A stretch of 64,000 nucleotides of DNA from Eubacteriales bacterium (GTDB lineage Bacteria; Bacillota; Clostridia; Lachnospirales; Lachnospiraceae): positions 1-64,000 of the forward strand of contig JAUNOY010000015.1 of assembly GCA_030536995.1 (NCBI GenBank), written 5' to 3'. Shown here piece after piece: positions 27,311 to 37,073 of the stretch (position 1 is the stretch's first letter; each line of letters starts with the position of its first letter). The notes beneath the pieces are model-generated. The model saw nothing but the letters and a program-made list of their open reading frames with translations. It was not told the DNA's origin and ran no database searches. The translations under genes and the position numbers were made by a program.

Positions 27311-28506
27311 TTAACCGACTATGATATCAGACAGCAGATCGTCCTCCGTTTTGGAAAGATGATCCATATTCATGTAGCGTCGGTTCCCCATTGGGTTCCA
27401 GCTACATGACGCAGTCGGGCACATACGAGCATCAAGGTACGTTGACCATCAGGAAAAGCGCCGATTGCTTTCGTGCGGCGTTTAATCTCCCGGTTTAACC
27501 GTTCGATCGTATTATTGGTCCATATTCTGGTCCAGTGCTGGGTTGGAAAGTCCAGGTAGGTTAGAGTTTCTTCTATACCATCTTGTAGCTTTTTGGCAGC
27601 AGAGCTAAGCTTCATTTCCTTTAGTTTTTCAATAACCTGTCGTGCTTTTTCGCGTGCTGCTTCCTTGCTTTCCTGGGCATGGATGGCCTTTAACATCATG
27701 GCTACAGACTTCATCTTGTTACGTGGAGTAACAGAGAAAATATTCCGGTAAAAATGAACCGTGCAGCGCTGATAACGGGCATCCGGGAATACTTCCGGTA
27801 TGGTTTCGAACATTCCGAGATTTTTATCTCCAATGATCAGCCGGACTCCAGTTAAACTTCGTTCTTTCAGCCATACAAAGAAGGAACGCCAGCTCTCCTT
27901 GCCTTCTTTCATATCTTCAGCTGCACCGATGATCTCACGGCAACCATCGTTACTGACTCCAATAGCAACAAGGATAGAAAAGTTTTGAATTTCACCACCC
28001 CAGCTATGTTTCAAATAGACACCATCAACATAGACATACGGATAGCTGCCAGCCAACGGGCGTGTACGCCAGGTTTCAATATGCTCATATGCCTTTTTGT
28101 TGAGACTGCTGATGGTTCCTGGGGATACTTTTGTTCCCCACAAAGCTTCGGTGATATCTTCAACACGCCGTACGGAAACGCCTGCCAGATACATTTCAAT
28201 CAGAGCTTCTTCAACAGAAGATTCCCTGCGGCGATAGCGTTCGATAATGGCAGTTTCAAATGAAACTCCTTTCAGCTTTGGAACTTTTAATTCTACATCA
28301 CCTGCAGTAGTCTGGAAATTTCGCTTGTAGTGGCCGGAGCGATATCCCTGACGGTCAGCAGAACGCTCATATTTCTGGGCATTTACGAGTTCATCGGTTT
28401 CTTTATCAAGCAGAGCATTTAGGGTTTCTTCGACGCTACTGCGGACAAGATTCTTTAAATTGTGCTTTATTAAATCTTCATTGAATTGTATAATGTTATC
28501 AGACAT
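27311..28506 (-). pseudogene. IS256-type (mutator) transposase with C-terminal frameshift
   Basis: The open part (27370-28506) encodes 378 residues with a helical N-terminus and a DDE core: YVYVDGVYLKHSW, LIIGDKNLG and the Glu in NNTIERLNREIKRRTKA. The usual C-terminus after GTQWG is lost. Shifting by one base at the C-run near 27387 restores RRYMNMDHLSKTEDDLLSD and a stop at 27311-27313, as in intact IS256 proteins. The loss of one base therefore removes about 20 residues. The catalytic core is complete, so reduced activity is as likely as none. GGAGGTATAGAACC precedes the start. Confidence 0.85.
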
Positions 28507-28617
28507 GGTTCTATACCTCCTATGGTGAATTTTGTGTGGTAACTTTATTCTACCAAATGGCTATAGACCATGTCTATTTTTATGAAATTGAATTTGCCAA
28601 ATTAATTATACGTTATC

Positions 28618-28654
28618 TTTGGGGTGGGATTCTTAGGAGGAATCCCACCCCAAA
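28618..28654. terminator. Subterminal 15-bp hairpin of the IS element
   Basis: TTTGGGGTGGGATTC (28618-28632) and its exact complement (28640-28654) enclose a seven-base loop just inside the right IS end. It probably shields the transposase from outside transcription or marks the IS end. Confidence 0.6.
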
Positions 28655-28680
28655 ACTTGACATAGAGCCATTTTATATTG

Positions 28681-28802
28681 AAAAGCGCTCCGGCGGGGAG
28701 CCGGAGCGCTTTTTTAGGAATCTTATAAATCACCCAAAATGGATTATTTCATTTTCAACATATCCAAGCAGGATTGTTTAACGAGTCAATCAATCTTTTG
28801 GA
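28681..28802 (-). repeat. 3' flank repeat R2 with terminator
   Basis: This is the same constant 3' flank as R1, in inverted orientation, directly after giant gene 2. The hairpin GCGCTCCGGC/GCCGGAGCGC (about 28684-28710) is perfect here and serves as terminator. Confidence 0.9.
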
Positions 28803-31800
28803 TTATTTAACTGTTACTTTCTTTACATTTGACCATGGGCTGAATACTTTCTTGCCATCTTCAGATGTTCTGTTGAATGCGTGGAGACCTGCATAGTAGG
28901 TTCCTTTCTTCACGTTCTTGAAGGTAGCTGTTACAGTATTGCCTTTGATGTTCTTCTTAACAAGATTAGCGTACTCTACCGGACGTTTTTCGCCTGCTAC
29001 AGTTGCAACCTTGCTTCCGAGAACTACATCATAGCCATCTGCGTTAGAAGATTTTGTATAAGTAACGGTTACAGTGTTGCCTTTTACTTTCACGCTTGTG
29101 ATTGCAGGCTGGGATGGTGTAATTGCGGATACAACGAATGGGTAAGCATTGGACCAGTCGCTGAATACTTTTTTACCATCTTCGCCACGTTTCCAAGCAT
29201 GGCAGTATGCATAGTATGTGCCCTGCTGTGTATAAGTAAAGTCTGCAGATGTATTCAGAACATTTACACGTTTTGCATCGTAATCTTTGTTTGTGATACA
29301 GTCTCTATCTGTGGAGATTACATAATCATATCCCGTAGCACCCTCACTATCACCAGAGAGAACAACTGTTGCTTTATTTCCAACAACATTTACTTTCTGA
29401 ATCATTGGAGCCGCTGGTTTCTCTGTCACTGCATCAATAGTTTTGGAACCAGTATAGTTCTTGCTGTCCTTTACTGCAGTTACAGTCACCTGAGTATCTT
29501 TTTTCTCTACTGTATACTCAGATGCTTCAACATCAACTCTGCCACATTTAACAATAACTTTATCATCTTTTACAGATACATCAGCGTTAGCAAGATTGAA
29601 TTTATCGATGCCCCATTTCTGATTAGATACAGTTCCTGTATAACCATTCTTTCCAACAATTTTTACATTAAGGCTCTTAGATGGTGTTACATTTGTTAAA
29701 TCTGCATTTGAATCAAATTTCAGTTCGTAATCCTGACCTTCTTTTAATACGACACCTTTTACAATAACATCAACAACTGGTTTAACCGGAAGACCTGCTG
29801 CATAGGTACCATTAGATACTGATACGTTGTTTTCGCTAATATTAAGCTGGTTTAACTTAATATATTTTACAGAAATTACATTAGAAATCTTGTTTCCTTC
29901 TGCATCTGTATAGACACCTTTTTCAAGTCCCCACTCATTTGAGAAGTTGCTTCCGTATTTACCTTTGGCAATTGCAAGAACTGCAATATGCTGACCCTGA
30001 ACGCCAGTATAATCGACATCTTTACCATAAATGTTATCTACATACTTAATTTCATAGTCAACGCCTTCAACTAATTTGTCAGCCGCAACATCCTTACCTG
30101 TATAAGTGAATTCAGATTTTGCGAACTCTTTTGCAGTTCCATCATACGTAAAGTATTTAGATAAATCATTTTCATCAACAGCAATTCCATTCTTGTCATA
30201 GAAGGCCCATGTTCCACCTCCATCTAACATATCTCCAGTAATCTGGAATGTAAATGTTCTGCTTCCTGTGAAGTTTCCGTTCTTTGGTGTAAGAGTAACG
30301 GTTCCTTCTCCAATTTCAACGTTTCTTCCATAAGAAAGTGTAAAGTTATCTTTTACATTAATTCTTTCTTTATTTAAGGTCAAATTGAAATCAGATTCTT
30401 CTAATTCGATGGAATAGCCTTTATATTCTTTGCTTGCAATTACACCTTCTAAGCTATTTACATCAGCTGGATTAATAGTGAAGGTTACACTTGCTTCTTT
30501 ATTGCTGAAGTTTGTACCATCGCCTTTTACTGTTAAGGTTGCTGTTCCAGCATTTAAGTTCGCTGTATATGACTTAGTATAATGAGCAGGATTAATAACT
30601 TTTCCATCAATTACAACATCAAACTCCGGCTCAATAGCTTTACCTGTATATGTAAAGTTTGTTTCTTTTAATTTGATGTATTCTGACTTAAGATTTTTAG
30701 CTGTAATCGTAGATAAAACGTTTGCTGTTACAGGTTTTGTATTAACAAAGTTTCCATCATCAACAAGCTTGATTGTAGCTTTTACCTGTTTTCCGATTTC
30801 ATTGTTTTCTAAATCGTCAAACTCAACTTTGTAATCTGTTCCTTCTACAAGAGTAAATTCTTTTGCAGGCTTGTTTGCATTCTTAGCTTTTACAACGATA
30901 CCCATAGCTTCTTTGTAATCTTCAGCATTCTTAGTATCAATTTTTTCAACTTTGTCATTTGTAACTTTAATTTCAGTTACAACTGCAGGATTGATATCAA
31001 AGTAAACTTTTGTGGAACTTCCTTCGAAAGAACCGAGTCCTTTAACAATTACATATCCACCATCTTTTACATTAACATTCTTTCCGTTTTCTAATTCGTA
31101 AGATGTTGCAGAAACTGGTTCGCCTTTAATTGTAAGGACACCGAGATCTTCTTTAGTGATAACAATCTGCTCGCCTGTATATTCTTTTGCAACATTTAAT
31201 TTATTATCATCGCCTACATTTGCAAATGTACCACCTGCAATATCAGCTACTACAATACGGAAATCAGCAGTAGTCTGTCCTGTTACATTCTTATTGGTAT
31301 CTTTATGCTTGATTGTAGCTGTGTAAGTACCAACTTCTTTAGCATTATCAGGAACTGTGATATCTACATCGTCGAAAAGATTTAATACATTACCAGACTC
31401 GTCTGTAAATACAATATCATCTTTATCAATTGTTACTTTCTTACCATCAGTTGTAATGGTCTGTGATTTAATGGAGACCTTCACATCAGATAAATCTCTT
31501 GTAGTAACTTTAAGAGTGTTATCTGTCTGAATAGTTCTGTGTCCGTTAGTGTTTTCAGCAGTAATCTTATAGTTGTTATGCTCACCAGTGGTTGGCTGTC
31601 CGATAACAAGGGTAAGACGTGCATTTGTGATATCTCCTGCTTTTATTGCCTGATTCTCTGAATGTGCTGTACCTGCCTCAATAGACACATATCCATTCTC
31701 ATCTGCATAAAGATACTGAGATAAATCCTCCTTAGTATCTTTATCGATAAGTGTAACATCATCTTTCTTTACACGAATCACATTTCCAGTGTAAGCAAAA

Positions 31801-32651
31801 GAAGTTGTTTTTAAGGTTGCTACCATATGGTCAGCAATTTTATTAGAACTTCCATCAAGCGTCATAGGAGCGATTTCATACGTAGTAGAAAGTTCTCCTA
31901 CATAACCATCTGCAGTTGGAACGAGAGTTATTTTTGCTTCCTTAGTTGCATTCTTATGGTCACCAGTCTGAACAACTTTAAATCCAGCTTCACTCTTATC
32001 TGCTGTTGCTTCATTATCTCCTGCCTTGAGAGTTACATCTTTTGCAGCAAGAACCTTAGTTTTGCCATCATATGTATAAGAGCCCTTTACTGAAATAGAA
32101 TCATAAATTTTGGCTACATTTTTAGCCTTGATTGAGATGCTATCTGATGTATATGTCCAAATTGTTTCATTACTGTTATTAGTATCTACAGCATAAATAT
32201 AGAGATCTAAAGTTTTTCCCGCATCTGTAGCTACTGGTGTAAATTCAGCATTATTCACTGTTCCAGTAAATTCAGTAGCAGTAGCACTCTTTCCGTTAAG
32301 TCTCCAAGCATAATAAAATTTAATATTATTTGGGATTGTGGCATTGTCCTTAGCTTTTACAGTAAAGCTTGCGCCAACTTTACTTCCCCATGTAACAGCA
32401 TTATCTTCTACTCCAGTAAATACTGGTGCAACATTAAATGAATCATTAGAAACAGTTGAAGCAACAACTTCTGCAACTTCTTCCTCTACAGGAGTCTCAA
32501 CAACTATTTCAGATGTAAACGCTGCGTCTGTTCCATCAGTAAACTCAGCAGCCCATACCGGCACATTAGAAGTAGCCAGCATTGCAACAGCAAGAGAAAT
32601 GCTCAGCGTTTTCTTCGCCATGCCCTTCTTTGTGTTTTTAATTTTCGTCAT
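28803..32651 (-). CDS. Giant secreted Ig-like repeat protein, paralogue 2 (subfamily B)
   Basis: The 1282-residue chain has the same signal peptide as paralogue 1 and a short acidic spacer, then YTG-type Ig-like repeats. Its middle differs strongly from paralogues 1 and 3 but aligns with paralogue 4, for example at EDYKEAMGIVVKAKN and GNFTGSRTFTFQITG. The C-terminal pair of Fn3-like modules is nearly the same as in the others; the first module (TQQGTYYAYCHAWKR) is slightly diverged. The open frame runs 30 codons further upstream, but AAGGGGAACTATAAC fixes the ATG at 32651. It faces paralogue 1 across the IS element, so their 3' ends form large inverted arms. Confidence 0.85.
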   Translation of the reverse strand: MTKIKNTKKGMAKKTLSISLAVAMLATSNVPVWAAEFTDGTDAAFTSEIVVETPVEEEVAEVVASTVSNDSFNVAPVFTGVEDNAVTWGSKVGASFTVKAKDNATIPNNIKFYYAWRLNGKSATATEFTGTVNNAEFTPVATDAGKTLDLYIYAVDTNNSNETIWTYTSDSISIKAKNVAKIYDSISVKGSYTYDGKTKVLAAKDVTLKAGDNEATADKSEAGFKVVQTGDHKNATKEAKITLVPTADGYVGELSTTYEIAPMTLDGSSNKIADHMVATLKTTSFAYTGNVIRVKKDDVTLIDKDTKEDLSQYLYADENGYVSIEAGTAHSENQAIKAGDITNARLTLVIGQPTTGEHNNYKITAENTNGHRTIQTDNTLKVTTRDLSDVKVSIKSQTITTDGKKVTIDKDDIVFTDESGNVLNLFDDVDITVPDNAKEVGTYTATIKHKDTNKNVTGQTTADFRIVVADIAGGTFANVGDDNKLNVAKEYTGEQIVITKEDLGVLTIKGEPVSATSYELENGKNVNVKDGGYVIVKGLGSFEGSSTKVYFDINPAVVTEIKVTNDKVEKIDTKNAEDYKEAMGIVVKAKNANKPAKEFTLVEGTDYKVEFDDLENNEIGKQVKATIKLVDDGNFVNTKPVTANVLSTITAKNLKSEYIKLKETNFTYTGKAIEPEFDVVIDGKVINPAHYTKSYTANLNAGTATLTVKGDGTNFSNKEASVTFTINPADVNSLEGVIASKEYKGYSIELEESDFNLTLNKERINVKDNFTLSYGRNVEIGEGTVTLTPKNGNFTGSRTFTFQITGDMLDGGGTWAFYDKNGIAVDENDLSKYFTYDGTAKEFAKSEFTYTGKDVAADKLVEGVDYEIKYVDNIYGKDVDYTGVQGQHIAVLAIAKGKYGSNFSNEWGLEKGVYTDAEGNKISNVISVKYIKLNQLNISENNVSVSNGTYAAGLPVKPVVDVIVKGVVLKEGQDYELKFDSNADLTNVTPSKSLNVKIVGKNGYTGTVSNQKWGIDKFNLANADVSVKDDKVIVKCGRVDVEASEYTVEKKDTQVTVTAVKDSKNYTGSKTIDAVTEKPAAPMIQKVNVVGNKATVVLSGDSEGATGYDYVISTDRDCITNKDYDAKRVNVLNTSADFTYTQQGTYYAYCHAWKRGEDGKKVFSDWSNAYPFVVSAITPSQPAITSVKVKGNTVTVTYTKSSNADGYDVVLGSKVATVAGEKRPVEYANLVKKNIKGNTVTATFKNVKKGTYYAGLHAFNRTSEDGKKVFSPWSNVKKVTVK

Positions 32652-32664
32652 GTTATAGTTCCCC

Positions 32665-32681
32665 TTGCTGTAGTATAGCAA
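32665..32681 (-). promoter_or_regulatory. Extended -10-like dyad upstream of giant gene 2
   Basis: On the minus strand TTGCTATACTACAGCAA is an imperfect dyad that contains a TGC-TATACT extended -10 motif, 14 bases before the ATG's AAGGGG site ends. The same 17 bases precede giant gene 3 but not genes 1 or 4. Promoter or operator function is inferred. Confidence 0.5.
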
Positions 32682-32913
32682 TCGGTTCTTAGGGGATTTT
32701 TTAGGGCGAATATGTGGTATTGGGTAGGGATACTTCTGCAATAATACAGATAAAAACTTTAAAACAATTTAGATTAAAATACAAGGCATCTTCTTTTGAA
32801 TAGTACATACTGACCAGATAATTCAGAAATTATTTTGAACATAGGAAGAAGAAACTAACTTATTTGAAATTTTTTGTTGTGATAACTGAGGATTACTATA
32901 TTACTTTTATACG

Positions 32914-32954
32914 AAATATCTGCTGCGTCGACAACTGAGGCGCAGCAGATATTT
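32914..32954 (-). terminator. Hairpin terminator of the Spo0A-C-like gene
   Basis: AAATATCTGCTGCG (32914-32927) pairs perfectly with CGCAGCAGATATTT (32941-32954), a 14-pair stem four bases after the stop codon. The following T-run is weak. Confidence 0.75.
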
Positions 32955-32958
32955 GTGG

Positions 32959-33348
32959 TCAGATATTCGCCAGAATATCCGGGCGTTTTTCCAGAAGTTC
33001 ATAATAAGACAGATGAAACTGGCAGTAATATGCCAGATAAAAGAGCATATCTCTTGGTGCTGAAATATCCTTGAGATTCCGTCCGATATATCGCATTTTC
33101 TGCTCTTTGTCCATGGTGTTCCAACAAAGATTTGCCAACCGTTCAATCTGCCTTGCCACAGTCCGGGGATTTCGCTGCAGCTCCAATGCAACCGGTTCAT
33201 AAACGGCGCTTGTAATCTGAACATCGTCCATGGAAACATTTTTTACAAATAATAGTTCTGCCACATGTCTCACTGCACAGGTGAAAGAGAGGATATTATT
33301 TGGGGATGGTCCCAGGATGCTTCGGATTAAAGCTTCTTCTTTTGTCAT
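32959..33348 (-). CDS. Spo0A C-terminal-domain-like DNA-binding protein
   Basis: This 129-residue protein has no receiver domain. Its central part (SAVYEPVALELQRNPRTVAR followed by QIERLANLCW) matches the helix-turn-helix region of the Spo0A effector domain, where the equivalent reads Y-P-x-I-A...R-x-I...AW. Known: that domain recognises TGTCGAA boxes. Such a box lies at 33472-33478, in the 202-base gap between this gene and the divergent AAA-ATPase gene. The start at 33348 is set by AAAGGAAATC; an open extension of 14 codons has no site. A truncated copy of its 5' end stands before the third AAA-ATPase gene (48216-48250). Inferred: a local regulator of the AAA-ATPase unit. Confidence 0.75.
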   Translation of the reverse strand: MTKEEALIRSILGPSPNNILSFTCAVRHVAELLFVKNVSMDDVQITSAVYEPVALELQRNPRTVARQIERLANLCWNTMDKEQKMRYIGRNLKDISAPRDMLFYLAYYCQFHLSYYELLEKRPDILANI

Positions 33349-33471
33349 GATATGTAGATTTCCTTTCGTATGTTTTTCTTTATCATACACCCAAATCTAC
33401 TATATCCGTAAATCGACGACACATTTGGTTGGTAATATTTGAAAAAAGATAAACAGATGATTTTGACTTCA

Positions 33472-33521
33472 TGTCGAAAAGTATTTCTGGTATTCCAACA
33501 GCCTTTCTGCTACAATATTTA
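33472..33521 (+). promoter_or_regulatory. Spo0A-type box and promoter of AAA-ATPase copy 1
   Basis: An exact TGTCGAA (33472-33478) lies 14 bases before a TTCCAA/TATTTA pair with 17-base spacing (33493-33521). The same arrangement precedes copies 2 and 3. Confidence 0.6.
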
Positions 33522-33550
33522 TATAAAATCTACAGAGAGGAGGACATACA

Positions 33551-35248
33551 ATGGAACGTAAAGCGCTTCCTATTGGATATGAGGATTTTGGCGAAATAAT
33601 CTCTAATAATTTTTATTATGTAGATAAGACTTTATTTATAAAAGAACTTCTGGATAAGAAAGGGAAAGCAAACCTGTTCACCCGTCCCCGGCGTTTCGGA
33701 AAAACCCTGAACATGAGTATGCTCCGTTACTTTTTCGAGGATACGGGAAATGCGGAAAACAATGCCCAAAATAAAAGGCTTTTTGATGGACTGGAGATTA
33801 TGTTTGCAGGAGAAAAATATCTTTCCCATATGCAGAAATATCCGGTCATTTCTTTATCTTTAAAGTCTTCAAAACAACCAACATGGGAATTGGCTTATGA
33901 AAGTCTGAAGGAAGCCATTGGAAATGAGTTTCAGCGGCATAATGGGATTTTATCTCAACTTCAAATAGATACAGACAGAGAAAAATTTAACAGACTGCAG
34001 AAGCAAAAAGGAGAACCCGGAGATTACATCACAGCCCTTGCTTTTTTGTCAAAGTGTCTTCATGAAGCTTATGGACAGACTGTCATTATCCTGATTGATG
34101 AGTACGATGTTCCATTGGAAAATGCTTACTTCAATGGTTTTTATCAGCAGATGATTGACTTTATCCGTTCCCTGTTTGAATCTGCCCTAAAGACCAATCT
34201 CCATCTGTATTTTGCTGTGATCACCGGATGTCTCAGGATCACAAAGGAATCCATCTTTACCGGGCTTAATAATTTTGATAATGTTTCGATACTTAGTAAG
34301 ATTTACGATGAATATTTTGGATTTACCAGAAAAGATGTTGATGAACTGCTTGTCAACTATGATCTGACCGATAAAAAAGAGATAATCCGGAAATGGTACG
34401 ACGGTTATCTTTTTGGTAAAACGGAAATCTATAATCCATGGAGCATCATTAACTATGTAAAGGCGTTGACAGCAGACCCGAATGAAGTTCCGCGTACTTA
34501 TTGGTCAAATACCAGTTCCAACAACATCATCCATGCCCTGATCGAACGGGCAGATCTGTCTGACCGGATGGAGATTGAAGACCTGATTGCAGGTGGAACG
34601 ATTGAAAAACCGATCCATGAGGAAATCACCTATGAAGATGTTTACCAGTCAACGGATAATCTCTGGAATTTCCTTTTCTTTACCGGATACCTGAAAAATT
34701 CCGGATTGAGAATGATTGGCAACCAGATTTATCTGACTCTTTCTATTCCCAACATAGAGGTTTGTCAGATATATAAAGATAAAATACTGGGATGGTTTTC
34801 TGATAAAGTAGAACAAAGGGATCTGTCAATCCTTTATCAGGATATCCTGAACGGAAATGCACTTGAATTTCAAGCCGGACTGACAGAACTTCTGCGGGAT
34901 ACCATCAGCTTTTATGATAATGCAGAGGCTTTTTATCACGGTTTTATGCAGGGGATTCTGGGGCATTTGCGCAATTACATCGTAAAGTCCAACCGTGAAT
35001 CCGGGGACGGCCGTTACGATATGCTGATTCGCAGTCTTGATATCACGAAACCGATTATTCTCATGGAATTTAAAACAGCAAAGAATTTCCCCTCTCTCGA
35101 AAGCCGGGCGCAGGAAGCTCTTGAACAGATTGCGGAGAAAGAATATGACCGGGAATTTAAGAATGAAGGATACCAGTGTTCCATCCGCTATGGTATTGCC
35201 TTTTATAAGAAGAACTGCTGTATAAAAAAAGAAGAAGTGACCTTATAA
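33551..35248 (+). CDS. AAA-ATPase-like / PD-(D/E)XK protein, copy 1
   Basis: The 565-residue protein matches the abundant gut-bacterial family with an N-terminal AAA-ATPase-like domain and a C-terminal PD-(D/E)XK nuclease-like domain. The nucleotide loop is RPRRFGKT (45-52), Walker B is VIILIDEYD (178-186) and the nuclease-like motif is Asp490 with E506-F-K508. Known: the family is widespread and its role is unproven. It shares about 1 kb (34138-35190) of DNA with copy 2 in which I see no differences, while residues 114-160 differ completely from copy 2 and match copy 3. GAGAGGAGGACATACA gives the ribosome site. It is divergent from the Spo0A-C-like gene. Confidence 0.88.
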   Translation: MERKALPIGYEDFGEIISNNFYYVDKTLFIKELLDKKGKANLFTRPRRFGKTLNMSMLRYFFEDTGNAENNAQNKRLFDGLEIMFAGEKYLSHMQKYPVISLSLKSSKQPTWELAYESLKEAIGNEFQRHNGILSQLQIDTDREKFNRLQKQKGEPGDYITALAFLSKCLHEAYGQTVIILIDEYDVPLENAYFNGFYQQMIDFIRSLFESALKTNLHLYFAVITGCLRITKESIFTGLNNFDNVSILSKIYDEYFGFTRKDVDELLVNYDLTDKKEIIRKWYDGYLFGKTEIYNPWSIINYVKALTADPNEVPRTYWSNTSSNNIIHALIERADLSDRMEIEDLIAGGTIEKPIHEEITYEDVYQSTDNLWNFLFFTGYLKNSGLRMIGNQIYLTLSIPNIEVCQIYKDKILGWFSDKVEQRDLSILYQDILNGNALEFQAGLTELLRDTISFYDNAEAFYHGFMQGILGHLRNYIVKSNRESGDGRYDMLIRSLDITKPIILMEFKTAKNFPSLESRAQEALEQIAEKEYDREFKNEGYQCSIRYGIAFYKKNCCIKKEEVTL

Positions 35249-35270
35249 TGTTTCACTCGTAAATAATCAC

Positions 35271-35330
35271 AAAATCTCCCAAAGAACATCAGGGGTTGAA
35301 AACCTTGATTTCTATGGAGATTTCTTATTT
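35271..35330 (+). terminator. Terminator of AAA-ATPase copy 1
   Basis: AAATCTCC pairs with GGAGATTT, with a long, slightly imperfect inner stem (ATCAGGGGTT with AACCTTGAT) and a TTTCTTATTT tail. Confidence 0.75.
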
Positions 35331-35391
35331 CAAATCCATAGCATAATGGTGAATTGACAAACCTGAAGTGATATGGAATAAATATTTATGT

Positions 35392-35721
35392 TCAGTCCGT
35401 ATCATCTTTGTCTGTATTTTGTTTTATTTTAATCAGCGCATTGTAATAAGCCATTATTCTCTGCATTTGATACGTTCGTGCTGTTTCCGAATCTTTTAGA
35501 AACTGACATGCCTGTTGATAGTGGTATTGAAGCGTAGATCTTAAAACATTGCTCCGCTGGCCTCGAATCAGGTCTGGACTTAGTTGAATATTTACGCGAT
35601 AGGGGATTCTTTGATCCTGATAAAAAATCATATGGTTCTGATCTTTCAAGTCAATCACAAGCTTTGGGGAACGACCGATTTCTATTTTGTCATCTTTAAA
35701 TTTGATTGAATATTCCTGCAT
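35392..35721 (-). CDS. Small protein downstream of HipA-like gene, function unknown
   Basis: The 109 residues form a basic, soluble protein with a beta-rich first half (EYSIKFKDDKIEIGRSPKLV) and a helical second half. I do not recognise a family. It begins 12 bases after the HipA-like gene ends and reads in the same direction, so the two are probably co-expressed. In toxin-antitoxin modules a small neighbour is often the antitoxin, but the usual HipB helix-turn-helix is not seen here, so this is only a possibility. Confidence 0.65.
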   Translation of the reverse strand: MQEYSIKFKDDKIEIGRSPKLVIDLKDQNHMIFYQDQRIPYRVNIQLSPDLIRGQRSNVLRSTLQYHYQQACQFLKDSETARTYQMQRIMAYYNALIKIKQNTDKDDTD

Positions 35722-35733
35722 ATCAATTCACCT

Positions 35734-36957
35734 CTACCAGTATTTTTGAGGCTTCCATATCTTTTTTCCATGGAGAAAAGCATCGAGAAAATCAATTTTT
35801 TCATCAATACTTCTGGTAATTGCATGGATGCGCGATTCCGGCATTTTCGTATATTCCCGCAGAAGTTCACCGGTTTCCTTACTGAAATCATTGAGTTTAT
35901 CAATGGAAATAAGCTCAGGATGTCTGACATACTGAAGCAAATCCACCTCTCTTTTTAAAAAAGAGGCTACACGAATGTCCAACAGATATTTGCCCGTCGG
36001 GATATAATCTTCTTGATAAAAAAGCGCATTTCCGGTATCAAAAATCGGCGCCATATGGACTAATTTTTTCTTTGTCGAATCATAGAGGAAGCCGAAATTA
36101 TTGTAATGGCGGTCTGTATTGGTCAGGATAAAATCTGTCATAATCGTGTATTCCAGCTGTTGTCGTACAACTGTTTTATCCAATCCCTGCGCAGCGGCCA
36201 GCTTTATCATACATTCATATTCCGACATGTCCTGAGGGACTTTAAAATCCCTGATCAGTTGATATCCGGAAACTAATTCCAGTTCCGGGGAGGTGAACAT
36301 TTCATTCAGGCTACAGGGATATTCTTTTCCCTCAAATGTTATCTTTTCAAGGGAATACGGTACGTAATTGGACCATCCAAGTCTTTTATGAAGTCTGCTG
36401 GCAATCAACTCATTTACAGCCTGCTGACCATAATTATTGATATTTACCTTCATAAGAGAGCGTTTTCCATCTTTTATCAGCCACTTTTTCTTCATCTCAC
36501 CGTTTACAGAGGATGATGGTGAAAACTGAGTAATATTTTTATCAATATCAATGGTCCCAGTGTCTGTGAGCAGTTCTCCCAAATCATCTGAAAAATCATT
36601 TTCAAAAAAATTGATATCTGACCAGTAAAGCTCCTGCTCAACAGGCTGCATCCAGTAATGATCGGTCAGACTCAATCCATAAGAGGAGAGCATCAACGCC
36701 TGACTGGTCTTTTGATTCACATAATTCAATACCTTCTGGATGCCCCGACGGGAGTCAGGAATTGCACGGTTGTTCCACCATTCAGCCAAATTTGCAGAAT
36801 TCTCTTTACAGCCAATAGGAAGTTCTTCTGAATGATACACATCAATAATAAATTCAATCTGACCGGTTATTTTATTTACCCTTACCATGGCAACATCAAT
36901 ATCTTTATGCTTCAGTACATACAAATCACTCGTCATAAACGGAATATATGAATCCAT
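35734..36957 (-). CDS. HipA-like protein kinase domain protein
   Basis: The 407-residue protein has a family-specific N-terminal half and a HipA-like kinase C-terminal half. Landmarks are a glycine/serine loop followed by KKKWLIK (157-162), the catalytic NTDRHYNNFGF (280-290) and the metal Asp in PIFDTGNAL (307). Known: HipA-type Ser/Thr kinases act as growth-arrest toxins or signalling kinases. GGAAGGAG fixes the ATG at 36957; an open extension of 12 codons lacks a site. The downstream 109-residue gene may be its partner. The usual HipB-type helix-turn-helix gene is not found next to it. Confidence 0.75.
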   Translation of the reverse strand: MDSYIPFMTSDLYVLKHKDIDVAMVRVNKITGQIEFIIDVYHSEELPIGCKENSANLAEWWNNRAIPDSRRGIQKVLNYVNQKTSQALMLSSYGLSLTDHYWMQPVEQELYWSDINFFENDFSDDLGELLTDTGTIDIDKNITQFSPSSSVNGEMKKKWLIKDGKRSLMKVNINNYGQQAVNELIASRLHKRLGWSNYVPYSLEKITFEGKEYPCSLNEMFTSPELELVSGYQLIRDFKVPQDMSEYECMIKLAAAQGLDKTVVRQQLEYTIMTDFILTNTDRHYNNFGFLYDSTKKKLVHMAPIFDTGNALFYQEDYIPTGKYLLDIRVASFLKREVDLLQYVRHPELISIDKLNDFSKETGELLREYTKMPESRIHAITRSIDEKIDFLDAFLHGKKIWKPQKYW

Positions 36958-37073
36958 ACAAAACTCCTTCCTGCCAGATTTTATAATATACATGACAAAT
37001 CGGCTATATAATTTGGGGTGATTTTATCATATCACAAAATAGACTACTGTGCTATAAATTTCGCAAAAAACAA

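Larger units (their letters stand above)
27252..28669 (-). mobile_element. IS256-family insertion sequence (frameshifted)
   Basis: The element is about 1.4 kb and holds one transposase on the minus strand. Its ends share a GTCAAG core pointing inward (27260 region and 28655-28665), and ATTTTAT stands on both outer sides (27245-27251 and 28670-28676), which may be the target duplication. The exact ends are uncertain because the terminal bases do not match well. It sits between the 3' flanks of giant genes 1 and 2. Confidence 0.75.
32652..32958. other. Intergenic region upstream of giant gene 2
   Basis: It holds the gene 2 leader with the TTGCTG/TAGCAA dyad (32665-32681), an AT-rich stretch without a gene, and the terminator hairpin of the Spo0A-C-like gene at its right end. 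Confidence 0.5.
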
